In this document: positions 27,133 through 35,639 of the stretch, in pieces
Numbering within the stretch: the stretch's first letter is position 1
Layout: each line of letters opens with the position of its first letter
Source of the DNA: Burkholderiales bacterium
GTDB taxonomy: Bacteria; Pseudomonadota; Gammaproteobacteria; Burkholderiales; WYBJ01
DNA length: 36,623 nucleotides
Direction: 5' to 3'
NCBI GenBank assembly: GCA_022841915.1
Contig: JALHQN010000032.1
Coordinates: 1 to 36,623 of the forward strand
Translations under genes and position numbers: made by a program
Notes under the pieces: generated by a model
The model's database searches: none
Told to the model about the DNA's origin: nothing
What the model saw: only the letters and a program-made list of their open reading frames with translations

Positions 27133-29243
27133 TCTCGCGTCCGATCGCTGCCGCGATCCGTGCCCTGCGCGCCGGCCGCGGCCGCTGGGTCGCCACCGCG
27201 CTCCTCGTCGTGGCATGCATTCTGGTGGCGATGGCCTCGCACCTGCCCGTGGAGCGGCTGCGGGTGGCGTGGTTCGATACCTACCAGAAGTTCATGCCGC
27301 GCGAGCGCAACTCCGATCCTGTCACCATCGTGGAAGTCGATGCGAACGCGCTGAGCCGATTCGGCCAATGGCCCTGGCCTCGCATCCGCCTTGCGGAACT
27401 GATCGACCGCATCGGCGGCCTGGGCGCGCTTGCGATCGGCCTCGACATGATCCTGCCCGAGCCCGACCAGACCTCGCCCGAAGCACTGATGGCGCGGGTC
27501 GGCCCCGGGAATGCCGCGGTGACCGAAGCGTTGTCGCCTCTGCCGCCGTATGACCATGTGCTCGCCGCCACCCTGCGGCGCCACCCGGTAGTCCTCGGTG
27601 CTTCGGGATTCGATGCGGCTGCACCGAGTACCAGCGCGGGTTTTCGCACCTGGCCGATGACGAGCACCGGCGGGCCGATTACCAGTGCGGTGCGTCGGTA
27701 TCCGTACGCCCTTGCCAGTCTGCCGCGCTTTCAGGCAGCCGCTTCGGGACAAGGCCTGGTATCGGCCGATCTCGAACGCGGGGTCGTGCGCCGCGTGCCG
27801 ATGGTGAGCCAACTCGGGCCGGCTTACGTTCCGGCCTTCGTGCTGGAACTGATTCGGGTCGCCATCGGTGCGCCTGCGGTCGAACTGGAAGTCGTCGCGG
27901 GCGCCGTGGCTGCGCTGCGCGTGGGCGACCTTCGCGTTCCCACCCACGCGACGGGCAAGATCTGGATCCATTTCAGCCGTCCGAGCGAACAGCGCTACGT
28001 TTCTGCGGTGGACGTTCTCGACGGCACAGCCGAGCCGGACGCGTTCAAGAACAAGATCGTCATCATCGGCCTGACCGGCATGGGGTTGATGGACTACAAA
28101 ACCACGTCTCTGGGCGACTACGTGCCGGGCGTGGAGGCGCATGCACAAATGATCGAGAGTTTCTTCGACGGCCGTCATCTCGTCCGTCCCTCGTGGATGC
28201 CTCTCGCAGAGGCCAGCGCGCTGGGCTTGCTCGGAGCACTCCTGATCTGGGGCGTGCCCGTCCTGCGACGTCATGTCGCCCTCGGGCTCGCGCTCGCGAC
28301 GCTGATGAGCCTGGGCGCTGCAGGCTTCGCTCTCTTCCGTTGGGGTGGCCTGCTGTTCGACGCAGCCCTGCCGATGATCGGGCTGAGTGTCGTGTTCACC
28401 AGCTTGTTCGCCAGTGCGCTGGCCGCAGCCGATCACGAGCGGCGCTCGAGCGAGCGATCGCTGCGCCTGGCGCGCGAGGCCGCGGCGCGCGTGGCCGGTG
28501 AACTCGAGGCCGCCCGTCGGATCCAGCTCGGCATACTGCCCAGCGCGCAGACGAGCTTCCCGCATGAAGATCGCTTCGACCTGGCAGCCATCGTCGAGCC
28601 CGCCCGGGCCGTCGGCGGCGATCTCTACGACTTCTTCATGCTCGACGAGGACCGGTTGTTCCTGCAGATCGCCGACGTCTCGGGCAAGGGCATTCCGGCC
28701 AGTCTGTTCATGGCCATCACCAAAGTGCTCACCAAGAGCGTCGCCCTGCGCGAAGGCCTGCATCGCGATCGGCAGCCGCTCACACAAGCGAATATCGAGA
28801 TTTCACGCGACAATCCGGAGGCCTTGTTCGTTACGGCCTTCGCTGCCATTCTGGATGTTCGAACCGGCCACCTGCGCTACTGGACGGCAGGACACGACAC
28901 GCCTTATCTGTGCGACCACGGCATCGTGCGCCAACTCGACCGTTCATCGTCGGGGCCGCCGCTGTGCGTGCTCGAAGATTACGAGTATCCGGAACAGGAA
29001 TGCCAGTTGCATCCCGGCAGCATGCTCATCCTGTTCACCGACGGCGTATCCGAAGCTCAGGATGCCGAAGGAGCGCTCTACGGCAAGGAGCGGTTGCACC
29101 AGCAACTGCAAAACCTTCCGCAGGCGTGCACCGCGCACGATGCCCTGAAAGCGATCCAGGACGATGTCGCACGGTTCGTGAACGGCGCCCCGGCCGCCGA
29201 CGACTTTACGCTGCTGATCTTGCGCTGGTCGGAGTTGCGCTGA
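27129..29243 (+). CDS. CHASE2 sensor with PP2C/RsbU-type phosphatase output
   Basis: 704 residues from TTG 27129, which overlaps the MBL stop (TTGA); no better start is visible. One N-terminal transmembrane helix (about 20-38), an extracytoplasmic CHASE2 domain (about 45-350), three further transmembrane helices (about 358-378, 382-403, 408-433), a helical linker (435-470), then a SpoIIE/RsbU PP2C domain (about 472-704). PP2C metal ligands: Asp498 (GGDLYD), Asp516 (IADVSGKGIPAS), Asp638 (FTDGVSE) and Asp691/Asp692 (ADDFTLLIL). It probably senses an envelope or external signal and dephosphorylates the STAS protein two genes upstream. CHASE2 is more often joined to adenylate cyclase, kinase or GGDEF domains. 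Confidence 0.93.
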   Translation: MISRPIAAAIRALRAGRGRWVATALLVVACILVAMASHLPVERLRVAWFDTYQKFMPRERNSDPVTIVEVDANALSRFGQWPWPRIRLAELIDRIGGLGALAIGLDMILPEPDQTSPEALMARVGPGNAAVTEALSPLPPYDHVLAATLRRHPVVLGASGFDAAAPSTSAGFRTWPMTSTGGPITSAVRRYPYALASLPRFQAAASGQGLVSADLERGVVRRVPMVSQLGPAYVPAFVLELIRVAIGAPAVELEVVAGAVAALRVGDLRVPTHATGKIWIHFSRPSEQRYVSAVDVLDGTAEPDAFKNKIVIIGLTGMGLMDYKTTSLGDYVPGVEAHAQMIESFFDGRHLVRPSWMPLAEASALGLLGALLIWGVPVLRRHVALGLALATLMSLGAAGFALFRWGGLLFDAALPMIGLSVVFTSLFASALAAADHERRSSERSLRLAREAAARVAGELEAARRIQLGILPSAQTSFPHEDRFDLAAIVEPARAVGGDLYDFFMLDEDRLFLQIADVSGKGIPASLFMAITKVLTKSVALREGLHRDRQPLTQANIEISRDNPEALFVTAFAAILDVRTGHLRYWTAGHDTPYLCDHGIVRQLDRSSSGPPLCVLEDYEYPEQECQLHPGSMLILFTDGVSEAQDAEGALYGKERLHQQLQNLPQACTAHDALKAIQDDVARFVNGAPAADDFTLLILRWSELR

Positions 29244-29251
29244 TGGCGGCT

Positions 29252-29860
29252 TCAGCGTACCGTGATCTCGACGCGGCGATTGCGCGGTTCAGCCACCTCG
29301 TCTGCGGTCGCGACCACCGGCTCGCGCTCGCCTCTGCCGGCGACTTCCATCTGCGCATGAGCGATGCCAGCCTGCGCGAGGGCGAGGCGTACCATCTCGG
29401 CCCGCTTGAGGCTCAGGGCATCGTTGTACTCCAAGGCGCCTACCCGATCGGTATGTCCGATGACCACGATCTCCGGCGCCGGACGCGAGACCAGTTCGGC
29501 CTTGATGCGTTCGAACTGAGCGGTGGACTCGGGCGTGAGTTCGTCTTTGTCGAAGACGAAGAACACATTGAACGAAACCGGCTGCGGCGGCTGAGCTGCG
29601 AGCGTAGCGGCAAAACGTTGGCGCACCGACTCGGCCGACGACGCCACACCGGACACGACCTGGCCGTCGCTGAGCACCTCTGCCACGGCATACGCGCGAT
29701 CGAGCGTGGCCGTAGCGCTAGGCGTGGTGACCGTGACTTGACCGACTCGCCCATCGGTATCGGGCAACAGAACGACCTGCTCGCGCACGGCTGGTGCCGG
29801 GGCATCTTCTATCCAGGCGATCAGGGCCCCGATGGCCAGGATGGGAATGGCGGGATGCAT
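29252..29860 (-). CDS. OmpA-family peptidoglycan-binding protein
   Basis: 202 residues. The ATG at 29860 overlaps the fecR stop (ATGA), so the two are translationally coupled. A short N-terminal hydrophobic segment (IPILAIGALIAWI) anchors or exports the protein. A variable middle part follows, then a C-terminal OmpA domain: VFFVFDKDELTPES, VIGHTDRVGALEYNDALSLKRAEMV, and PRNRRVEITVR, with the conserved Asp and Arg that hold diaminopimelate. It likely tethers a complex to peptidoglycan. It converges with the CHASE2-PP2C gene, with 8 bases between stops. Confidence 0.9.
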   Translation of the reverse strand: MHPAIPILAIGALIAWIEDAPAPAVREQVVLLPDTDGRVGQVTVTTPSATATLDRAYAVAEVLSDGQVVSGVASSAESVRQRFAATLAAQPPQPVSFNVFFVFDKDELTPESTAQFERIKAELVSRPAPEIVVIGHTDRVGALEYNDALSLKRAEMVRLALAQAGIAHAQMEVAGRGEREPVVATADEVAEPRNRRVEITVR

Positions 29861-30303
29861 CAGGGCGCCTCTTGGCCAGCGTCGATCACGAACGATGTGC
29901 CGCGCACGCCGAGCATCGCATTCGGTGTACGAAATCGCACCGATTCCGGCGCCTGCCGCGCGATCTTGCCCGACACGACGGCAAGTGTTCCGCGACGCAC
30001 CGAAGCGTCGATAACACCGGCATGGGTGGTCGAGTCGAAGGCGAACTGGTCAAGGACGAGAACGGAGTTCGGCCCGGCCGATAGCAGGGTGTTGTCGCGC
30101 AGCGTGATCCCCACCTGCCCGTCCTTGCCGGTCACGATGCGATCGCCGGCCTCGACCCGATCTCCCGGGGTCGGGGTGCGCGTCTCGCTTGCCCGCTCGA
30201 TTGCAACGCTACCCTTTGCGATCTTCACCACCCCGGCCGGCTGTGCAGCCCAGCTTGCGCCGCAGGCCAGTACGAGCGTAATCGTCATCCACGACTGCAT
30301 CAT
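29860..30303 (-). CDS. FecR-domain periplasmic protein
   Basis: 147 residues from ATG 30303 (a second ATG follows directly); AGGGG lies about 10 bases upstream. Signal peptide MMQSWMTITLVLACGASWA, cleavage near AQ. The rest is one FecR domain: GDRVEAGDRIVTGKDGQVGITLRDNTLLSAGPNS, then VRFRTPNAMLGVRGTSFVID. It lacks the N-terminal cytoplasmic anti-sigma part of true FecR, so it is a stand-alone periplasmic FecR domain. CHASE2 proteins are often found beside such FecR-domain proteins; here a CHASE2 protein is 2 genes away. The role may be ligand or carbohydrate sensing. Confidence 0.88.
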   Translation of the reverse strand: MMQSWMTITLVLACGASWAAQPAGVVKIAKGSVAIERASETRTPTPGDRVEAGDRIVTGKDGQVGITLRDNTLLSAGPNSVLVLDQFAFDSTTHAGVIDASVRRGTLAVVSGKIARQAPESVRFRTPNAMLGVRGTSFVIDAGQEAP

Positions 30304-30341
30304 TGCGTACACCCCTTCGAGATTGATCCAATAGCCCCGCA

Positions 30342-30755
30342 ATGCACGACGCCGCCTGCCCATTCAGCGCCCGCATGAGCACGCTCCCCGCGCTGCTCGC
30401 CCACGCTCGGCTGAGCTTGCACGCGGCCAACATTCCGCAGGATGTCGTGAACAGGGTCGAACTTGTCCTCGAGGAACTGTTCACCAACAGCGTCGTACAC
30501 GGCTACGGCGGCAGCGACGATACCGTGGTCTGGCTGGACGTACAGCCCGAAAAGACGGCAGTCAGGCTCGTCTATGCCGATGCCGCTCCGCCCTACGATC
30601 CGCTCGAACACGAGGCCGACCTCGAGTACGGCAACGAGCACCGAGCCGCAGGCGGGCTCGGTGTGTTGCTCGCGCGCAGGCTCGCGGACGGGTTCGAGTA
30701 TCGCTTCGTCGATGGCAGGAATATCCTCACCCTGTGCTTCCGAATCGAGGCTTGA
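30342..30755 (+). CDS. RsbW-like HATPase (anti-sigma factor/serine kinase)
   Basis: 137 residues from ATG 30342; ATG 30375 (126 residues) is also possible, and neither has a good SD. GHKL-type ATPase: N box with Glu45 and Asn49 (LEELFTNSVVHGYGG), G1 region with Asp80 (VYADAAPPYDP), and G2 region AGGLGVLLARRLAD (103-116). No transmembrane or sensor domain, so it is a stand-alone cytoplasmic kinase like RsbW/SpoIIAB. It should phosphorylate the STAS protein at 25823. It diverges from fecR (38 bases between starts), so both promoters would overlap. Confidence 0.9.
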   Translation: MHDAACPFSARMSTLPALLAHARLSLHAANIPQDVVNRVELVLEELFTNSVVHGYGGSDDTVVWLDVQPEKTAVRLVYADAAPPYDPLEHEADLEYGNEHRAAGGLGVLLARRLADGFEYRFVDGRNILTLCFRIEA

Positions 30756-30815
30756 ACCTCTTTCGCACGCTTCGGATGAGATTCACGCCCGACCGACACC
30801 CCTTCGCTGCTGCGC

Positions 30816-31316
30816 TCAAACAGGCTCGAACTTCAGCCGCTTGACGCTCTCCATATTCTTGCCTTCGATGCGGATCAAGCGGGTGCTGCTGGCGCGGCTG
30901 GGGGAATGCAGGTCGCCCTCGTTGTACAGATAAGCCATGCCCGGCTTCAAGGTGTAGGTCTTCTTCTTCTTCACTTTGCCCGGTTTGGCTTCCGTGGCCG
31001 GCTCGAGCAGTTCCCAGTCCGTCATATCCGTCTGGCCACGCCCCTGACCGTAGATGGCCCAATAGGCGCCGTGGTCATGGGGTGCGCTTTCTTTGGCACC
31101 CGCGTAGTGGTGAGCCAGTATGCAGAACCCGAGCTTGGGATCTTCGTAGAGCACCTTGCGCTCCGGGACGTCGTCGCCCAAGTTCTTGGCCACGAAGCCT
31201 TCGTCGCTCAAAGCCTCGCGCAGCAACGCACAGACCTTCTCGCGTCCTGCGGGCCCGGGTTCGGCGCCCAAAATCCGGCTGCACTCCGATGAAAACTGTT
31301 CGATAGTGATGCTCAT
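30816..31316 (-). CDS. Cupin-fold, cysteine dioxygenase-like protein
   Basis: 166 residues from ATG 31316, with GGAGGGG directly upstream. Metal-binding pattern: His80 and His82 in SAPHDHGAYWAIYGQG, and His137 in YNEGDLHSP, as in the CDO/cupin family. A Lys-rich insertion (KPGKVKKKKT, about 111-120) separates the two motifs. Probably an iron-dependent dioxygenase or related cupin; the thiol substrate of true CDO is not assured. No neighbouring sulfur genes. It ends convergent to the HATPase gene. Confidence 0.7.
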   Translation of the reverse strand: MSITIEQFSSECSRILGAEPGPAGREKVCALLREALSDEGFVAKNLGDDVPERKVLYEDPKLGFCILAHHYAGAKESAPHDHGAYWAIYGQGRGQTDMTDWELLEPATEAKPGKVKKKKTYTLKPGMAYLYNEGDLHSPSRASSTRLIRIEGKNMESVKRLKFEPV

Positions 31317-31497
31317 AACCCCTCCAGATACGGTGATGGGACCCAATCAGCGACTACTCGAGCCGCAGACGCTTGCGCCTTCATGCCCTTCGACAGCCAA
31401 GTCGGTAGGCTACTCAATCTGACTGAATCGGGAAAGGGCCTTGAACACGCCGGAGCGATTGACGGACATACATAACGGGTACATCCTTGCTCGCGTG

Positions 31498-31944
31498 ATG
31501 CCCAGACATGACTATACCGACCACGTCAGCAAGCATCGCAATCCGGGTCTGCGACTGCTCTTCCTGCTGCTCGGATGTCTTTGCGTGGCATTGGGCATCG
31601 CCGGCGCATTTCTTCCCTTGCTGCCCACGACGCCTTTCATGCTGTTGGCGGCCGCCTGCTTCGCGCGCGCCTCGACGCGCTTCTACAACTGGCTGCTCAA
31701 TACACGCACTTTCGGGCCATCGATCCTGGAGTGGCGACTGCACCGCAGCATCCGGTACCGAACCAAGCTGATCGCCATCGCGACCATGGCTGCCACATTG
31801 ACGATATCGGTCGTGCTGGTGATCGAGCAACCCTGGCTCCAGGGCACCCTGGCCGTGCTCGGCGTACTGCTCGCGACGTGGATGTACCGCCTGCCCTCAC
31901 GCGACGCCCCGCGTCGAACTCATCGTTCCGAGCAGGAGCCATGA
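31498..31944 (+). CDS. DUF454 (YbaN-like) inner-membrane protein
   Basis: 148 residues from ATG 31498; a TTG at 31441 behind AAAGGG would add 19 residues. The DUF454 signature follows the first helix: RLLFLLLGCLCVALGIAGAF, then LPLLPTTPFMLLAAACFARAS, WLLNTRTFGPSILEW, and RTKLIAIATMAATL. Predicted transmembrane segments at about residues 17-37, 40-55, 95-115 and 118-135. YbaN relatives are small inner-membrane proteins without defined function. It is convergent with pyrD. Confidence 0.88.
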   Translation: MPRHDYTDHVSKHRNPGLRLLFLLLGCLCVALGIAGAFLPLLPTTPFMLLAAACFARASTRFYNWLLNTRTFGPSILEWRLHRSIRYRTKLIAIATMAATLTISVVLVIEQPWLQGTLAVLGVLLATWMYRLPSRDAPRRTHRSEQEP

Positions 31945-31986
31945 CGGGGGACTGGCGCGCGTCACGCCCCGAATCCGACGATCCCG

Positions 31987-33060
31987 TTACGTCGTGTGCT
32001 GACGCTGGTCGATCCCGACCGCATCGGCCACGCTGGAGAAGCCGTCCGCCTTGAGCAGCGCCGCAAGCTCGCTCTTGATGGTCCGAACCAACTCGGGACC
32101 GTGGTATACCAGTGCCGAGTACAGCTGCACGAGGCTCGCCCCGGCCCGAATCTTGGTGTAGGCGTCTGCACCGGTCACCACACCGCCGCAGCCGACGATA
32201 GGCAGGCGACCTCGGGTGTAGCGATACATCGCCGTCAGACAGGTATTGGCGTGGTCGAACAGGGGCCGCCCGGACAAGCCGCCGCTCTCCTCGCGAAAAC
32301 GGCTCTGCAGCCCCGGCGGACGAGTGACGGTGGTGTTGCCGACGATCAGCCCGTCGATCCCCGAGGCGAGCACGACTTCCGCGATATCGCTGACCTGCTC
32401 CTCGGTAAGATCCGGCCCCACCTTGGCAAGCAACGGCGGCGGCCGATTCGGATCGGGTGCCCAGCGCTGTCGGGCTTCCATCACGCGCGCAAGCAGTTCC
32501 TCGATCGGGCCTCGCGCCTGCAGACCCCGTAGCCCCGGCGTGTTGGGCGACGAGACGTTGCAGACGAGGTAATCCGCATAGGGCGAGATCGCCTCGATGC
32601 CTTTGATGTAATCGGAGGCGGCATCCTCGGTCGCCTTGTTCTTGCCCAGATTGGCGCCGACGATGCCCTTCCCGCTACGCTGCTTCAAGCGCGCCACGAA
32701 AGGCTCGAGTCCGCAGCTGTTGAAGCCGAACCGATTGATGACCGCCCCGTCCTCTGTGAGGCGAAACAGGCGCGGTTGCGGATTGCCGGGCTGAGGTTTC
32801 GGCGTAACGCTCCCGGGCTCCACGAAGCCGAAACCCAAACCGAGCATCCGGTCGAAGACCTCGCCGTCCTTGTCGAACCCGGCGGCGAGACCGATGGGAT
32901 TGCGGAAGGCCAGCCCCCACACTTTCGTTGCGAGCACCGGATCATCCGCTCGACGATCCTGCCCGATCAATCCGAGCTTCAGGGCGGCGATCGCGATGCC
33001 ATGGGCCTGCTCGGGCTCCAGCCGATGGAGAATCGACGCGACCAGCGAATAAGGCAACAT
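31987..33060 (-). CDS. pyrD: Dihydroorotate dehydrogenase (quinone), class 2
   Basis: 357 residues from ATG 33060; the codon before it is GTG and could also start. N-terminal membrane-association helices (SLVASILHRLEPEQAHGIAI) mark class 2. FMN barrel motifs: GLAAGFDKDGE, PKPQPGNPQPRLFRL, NRFGFNS, the catalytic-Ser region CNVSSPNTPGLRGLQ, VGNTTVTRP, GGLSGRPL and IVGCGGVVTG. It oxidises dihydroorotate to orotate in pyrimidine synthesis and passes electrons to ubiquinone at the inner membrane. A strong hairpin separates it from the upstream Bug gene. Confidence 0.97.
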   Translation of the reverse strand: MLPYSLVASILHRLEPEQAHGIAIAALKLGLIGQDRRADDPVLATKVWGLAFRNPIGLAAGFDKDGEVFDRMLGLGFGFVEPGSVTPKPQPGNPQPRLFRLTEDGAVINRFGFNSCGLEPFVARLKQRSGKGIVGANLGKNKATEDAASDYIKGIEAISPYADYLVCNVSSPNTPGLRGLQARGPIEELLARVMEARQRWAPDPNRPPPLLAKVGPDLTEEQVSDIAEVVLASGIDGLIVGNTTVTRPPGLQSRFREESGGLSGRPLFDHANTCLTAMYRYTRGRLPIVGCGGVVTGADAYTKIRAGASLVQLYSALVYHGPELVRTIKSELAALLKADGFSSVADAVGIDQRQHTT

Positions 33061-33081
33061 CACCGTGCGCTCAGGTTCGTC

Positions 33082-33109
33082 GGCAAGCTCGGCGCACGCC
33101 GAGCTTGCC
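33082..33109. terminator. Perfect 13-bp-arm hairpin between Bug gene and pyrD
   Basis: GGCAAGCTCGGCG (33082-33094) and CGCCGAGCTTGCC (33097-33109) are perfectly complementary with two bases between. It follows the Bug stop on the minus strand. No T-run, so it may act in RNA stability or Rho-dependent termination. Confidence 0.5.
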
Positions 33110-33129
33110 CGGGCTCATACCCGACGCCA

Positions 33130-34119
33130 CTACTGACTGTCCTTGATGTCGTAGTCCTTGACCGCCTTGCTCCACCGGGCAATCTCTGCCCGCATGAACT
33201 TGCCGAACTGCTCCGGCGAGGTCGGCGTGGGCTCATAACCGCGCGCTCGCAGGGTCTGCGCCGCCTCGCCGGCGGAGAGAATCTTCGCCAGGTCGGCATT
33301 GATCTTCCTGATGATGACCGCAGGGGTTCCGGCCGGGGCAACCAGACCGTACCAGCCGCTGATCTCGAAGCCCTTGAACCCTTGTTCGTCGAGGGTGGGC
33401 ACATCAGGCAGTTCGCGCGAGCGCTTGCCCGTGGTGACGGCAAGGGGACGAATCTTTCCCGCGCGCGCCTGGCCGATGGCGGCACCCGGACCGGAGAAGA
33501 TGGTCTGCACCTCGTTCCCGAGCAAGGCCTGCATGGACGGGCCGGAACCCCGATACGGAATATGCTGCAGCTTCACTCCCGCCGCGCGGAAGAACAACTC
33601 CTGCGCCACGTGAGCCGTCGCATTCCCGGAACCGTAATTGAGCCCGCCCGCCTTGGCCTTCGCCAGTTGGATGAACTCCCCCAGCGTTTTCGCGGGCACC
33701 GAGGGGTGAACCGCCATGATGTAGGGCTGTTCGATCAGCTGCGTGATCGGAGCGAAGTCCTTCGCCGAGTCGAACTGAACCTTGGGATTGAGCGCCGGCA
33801 TCACCGCGACCGCGCCGATCTCCGCGATCGTGAGCGTATATCCGTCTGGGTTCGCTTTCGCGCCCAACCCGGTACCGAGCAAGCCTTGGGCGCCCCCGCG
33901 ATGGTCCATCACGATCTGCTGCCCCATGAGAGCGGACCAGGCGGGAAGTATGGTCCTCGAAACGATATCGGTGCCGCCTCCGGGCGGAAAGGGCACGATC
34001 AGCCGCACGGGACGCTCAGGGTACGATTCGGGATTGCTCTGTCCGTGAGAAACCACGGGTACGAACACAGTGGCGATGCCAGCCATCAGACCGATCGCCG
34101 CACGATTCATGCTGACCAT
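33130..34119 (-). CDS. Bug/TctC-family periplasmic solute-binding protein
   Basis: 329 residues from ATG 34119, with AGGAG 5 bases upstream. Signal peptide MNRAAIGLMAGIATVFVPVVSHG, cleavage near QSN. Bug motifs: RPVRLIVPFPPGGGTDIVSR, VMDHRGGAQGLLGT, IPYRGSGPSMQALLGNEVQ, LPDVPTLDEQGFKGFE. It is distinct from the parC-linked Bug protein at 19231-20196 and is not clearly a recent duplicate. No TctA/TctB permease genes are present. The ligand is unknown. Divergent from ubiX. Confidence 0.92.
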   Translation of the reverse strand: MVSMNRAAIGLMAGIATVFVPVVSHGQSNPESYPERPVRLIVPFPPGGGTDIVSRTILPAWSALMGQQIVMDHRGGAQGLLGTGLGAKANPDGYTLTIAEIGAVAVMPALNPKVQFDSAKDFAPITQLIEQPYIMAVHPSVPAKTLGEFIQLAKAKAGGLNYGSGNATAHVAQELFFRAAGVKLQHIPYRGSGPSMQALLGNEVQTIFSGPGAAIGQARAGKIRPLAVTTGKRSRELPDVPTLDEQGFKGFEISGWYGLVAPAGTPAVIIRKINADLAKILSAGEAAQTLRARGYEPTPTSPEQFGKFMRAEIARWSKAVKDYDIKDSQ

Positions 34120-34320
34120 CTAAACTCCTATCATTAACGAACCAGATTCGCTGCTGCAGGCAGATCCCGGCAGAGAATGGTGGCAATTCGCCGTCCGCCC
34201 GGCGCCATCATCACGTCGATTCTGATAGGATTCTCGCACGATTTCCCGGATCTTCCCCACAAGGCTTGCATCACGCACCGAAACCGCATTCGACGGTGTG
34301 GATCGCTCGGAAAACTCCCC

Positions 34321-34974
34321 ATGACCAGTGCACAGGATCCAAGCAAGAAGCGCCTGATCGTGGCCGTCACGGGCGCCTCGGGCGTCATCTACGGCATACG
34401 CGCACTGGAAATTCTCCGTGCCCAACCCGGCATCGAGACCCATGTCATTTTGTCTCCCTCGGCCGCCCGCACCATCGCCGAAGAAACCGACTATTCCATC
34501 GATCAGGTGCGAGCCCTCGGCGACAAGCTCTACAACCACAAGGACATCGGCGCCGCGATTTCCAGCGGTTCGTTCCGCACCGAAGGCATGCTGATCGCTC
34601 CCTGCTCGGTCAAAACACTCAGCGGCATCGCCAATTGCTTCGACGAAGAACTGGTCGTGCGAGCCGCCGATGTGTGCCTCAAGGAGCGTCGACGCGTCGT
34701 GCTGGTGTTCCGCGAGACGCCTTTGCATGCCGGTCATATCGATCTCATGGCACGCGCCACCGCCAATGGAGCGATCCTGATGCCGCCTGTGCCCGGCTTT
34801 TACCATCGACCTCGATCGGTGGACGACATCGTCACGCAGACCGTCGGCCGAGCCCTGGATCTCTTCGGCATCGATGCTCGCGTCGTCAAGCGCTGGCAGG
34901 ATCCCGAGAGTGGTGAGCCAGTCCGCGATGCCCGAGGGCCTGCGGCTTCGCCGGGCTCCACTAGCGGCCCTTGA
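34321..34974 (+). CDS. ubiX: Flavin prenyltransferase UbiX
   Basis: 217 residues from ATG 34321; an upstream extension is non-homologous. The Rossmann-like flavoprotein has VTGASGVIYGIRALE at the N terminus, the FMN/prenyl site GSFRTEGMLIAPCSVKTLSGIAN, RRRVVLVFRETPLHAGHIDLMA, and PPVPGFYHRPRSVDDIV near the end. UbiX attaches a dimethylallyl group to FMN to make prenyl-FMN, the cofactor of UbiD decarboxylases in ubiquinone synthesis. No ubiD is in the window. The last 15-20 residues are an unusual Gly/Pro/Ser-rich tail. Its stop overlaps a possible TTG start of the next gene. Confidence 0.95.
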   Translation: MTSAQDPSKKRLIVAVTGASGVIYGIRALEILRAQPGIETHVILSPSAARTIAEETDYSIDQVRALGDKLYNHKDIGAAISSGSFRTEGMLIAPCSVKTLSGIANCFDEELVVRAADVCLKERRRVVLVFRETPLHAGHIDLMARATANGAILMPPVPGFYHRPRSVDDIVTQTVGRALDLFGIDARVVKRWQDPESGEPVRDARGPAASPGSTSGP

Positions 34975-35000
34975 ACGATCGCCTGTACGATCCACACGCC

Positions 35001-35507
35001 ATGCCGACGATTGTGAGCGACGACTTCGCCTTTTGGCGCTTTTCCTTGCACATCTATTCCGGCACGGGCGTGCCCGAAGCCTGCCTTCGCCTACAGGACG
35101 AGCACGGCATCGACGTCAACGTCATGCTGTACCTGCTGTTTCTTGCCCGCTGCGGCCGCCGAGTCGCACCGGGTGACCTCGATCGCATCGAGGCGATCGC
35201 GGGGGAGTGGCGAGAGAGTGTCGTGCGTCCCTTGCGCGAGGTACGTCGTTACCTCAAGGCGCCGCATGGCGCGTTCGATGCCGAGCTGACGAACGGTCTA
35301 CGCAACGAAGTGAAGCGGATCGAACTCGAATCGGAGCGCCTGCAGCAATTCGTCATGGAACACCGGGCACCCCCTGAGACCTTGGGCGAGCCGCAGGAAA
35401 ACACAGCGACTTGCGCTCGGCATAATCTCAACGCTTATGCCGAGCGCCAAGGCGGCCTTCCCGAAGAGGCCATCGCGGCAATTTTGCGACGGTTCGAGGG
35501 CAACTGA
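35001..35507 (+). CDS. TIGR02444 family protein (uncharacterised)
   Basis: 168 residues from ATG 35001; a TTG at 34971 overlapping the ubiX stop (TTGA) is an alternative, and neither has a good SD. The N-terminal FAFWRFSLHIYSGTGVPEACLRLQDEHGIDVNVMLYLLFLA is the hallmark of TIGR02444 proteins, followed by IAGEWRESVVRPLREVRRYLK. The C-terminal part is more variable, with NLNAYAERQGGLPEEAIAAILRRF. All helical; no membrane segment is certain. Function is unknown in the family. Probably co-transcribed with ubiX. Confidence 0.88.
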   Translation: MPTIVSDDFAFWRFSLHIYSGTGVPEACLRLQDEHGIDVNVMLYLLFLARCGRRVAPGDLDRIEAIAGEWRESVVRPLREVRRYLKAPHGAFDAELTNGLRNEVKRIELESERLQQFVMEHRAPPETLGEPQENTATCARHNLNAYAERQGGLPEEAIAAILRRFEGN

Positions 35508-35639
35508 AGCTCGACCTGAGCATGCCCGAAGCGCCGCGAGACGCGTGCGTGTTAGCATCGACTGTCGCTGAGCTGGCTTGCAAATTGCTCGAACTCGGGC
35601 CATCGCTGAACACGATCCAGGCAATCGAAAGGAGTGGGC

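Noticed and set aside
19231-34119. The two Bug-family genes as a duplicated repeat.
   Set aside because: They share only family motifs; the nucleotide and protein sequences differ throughout.
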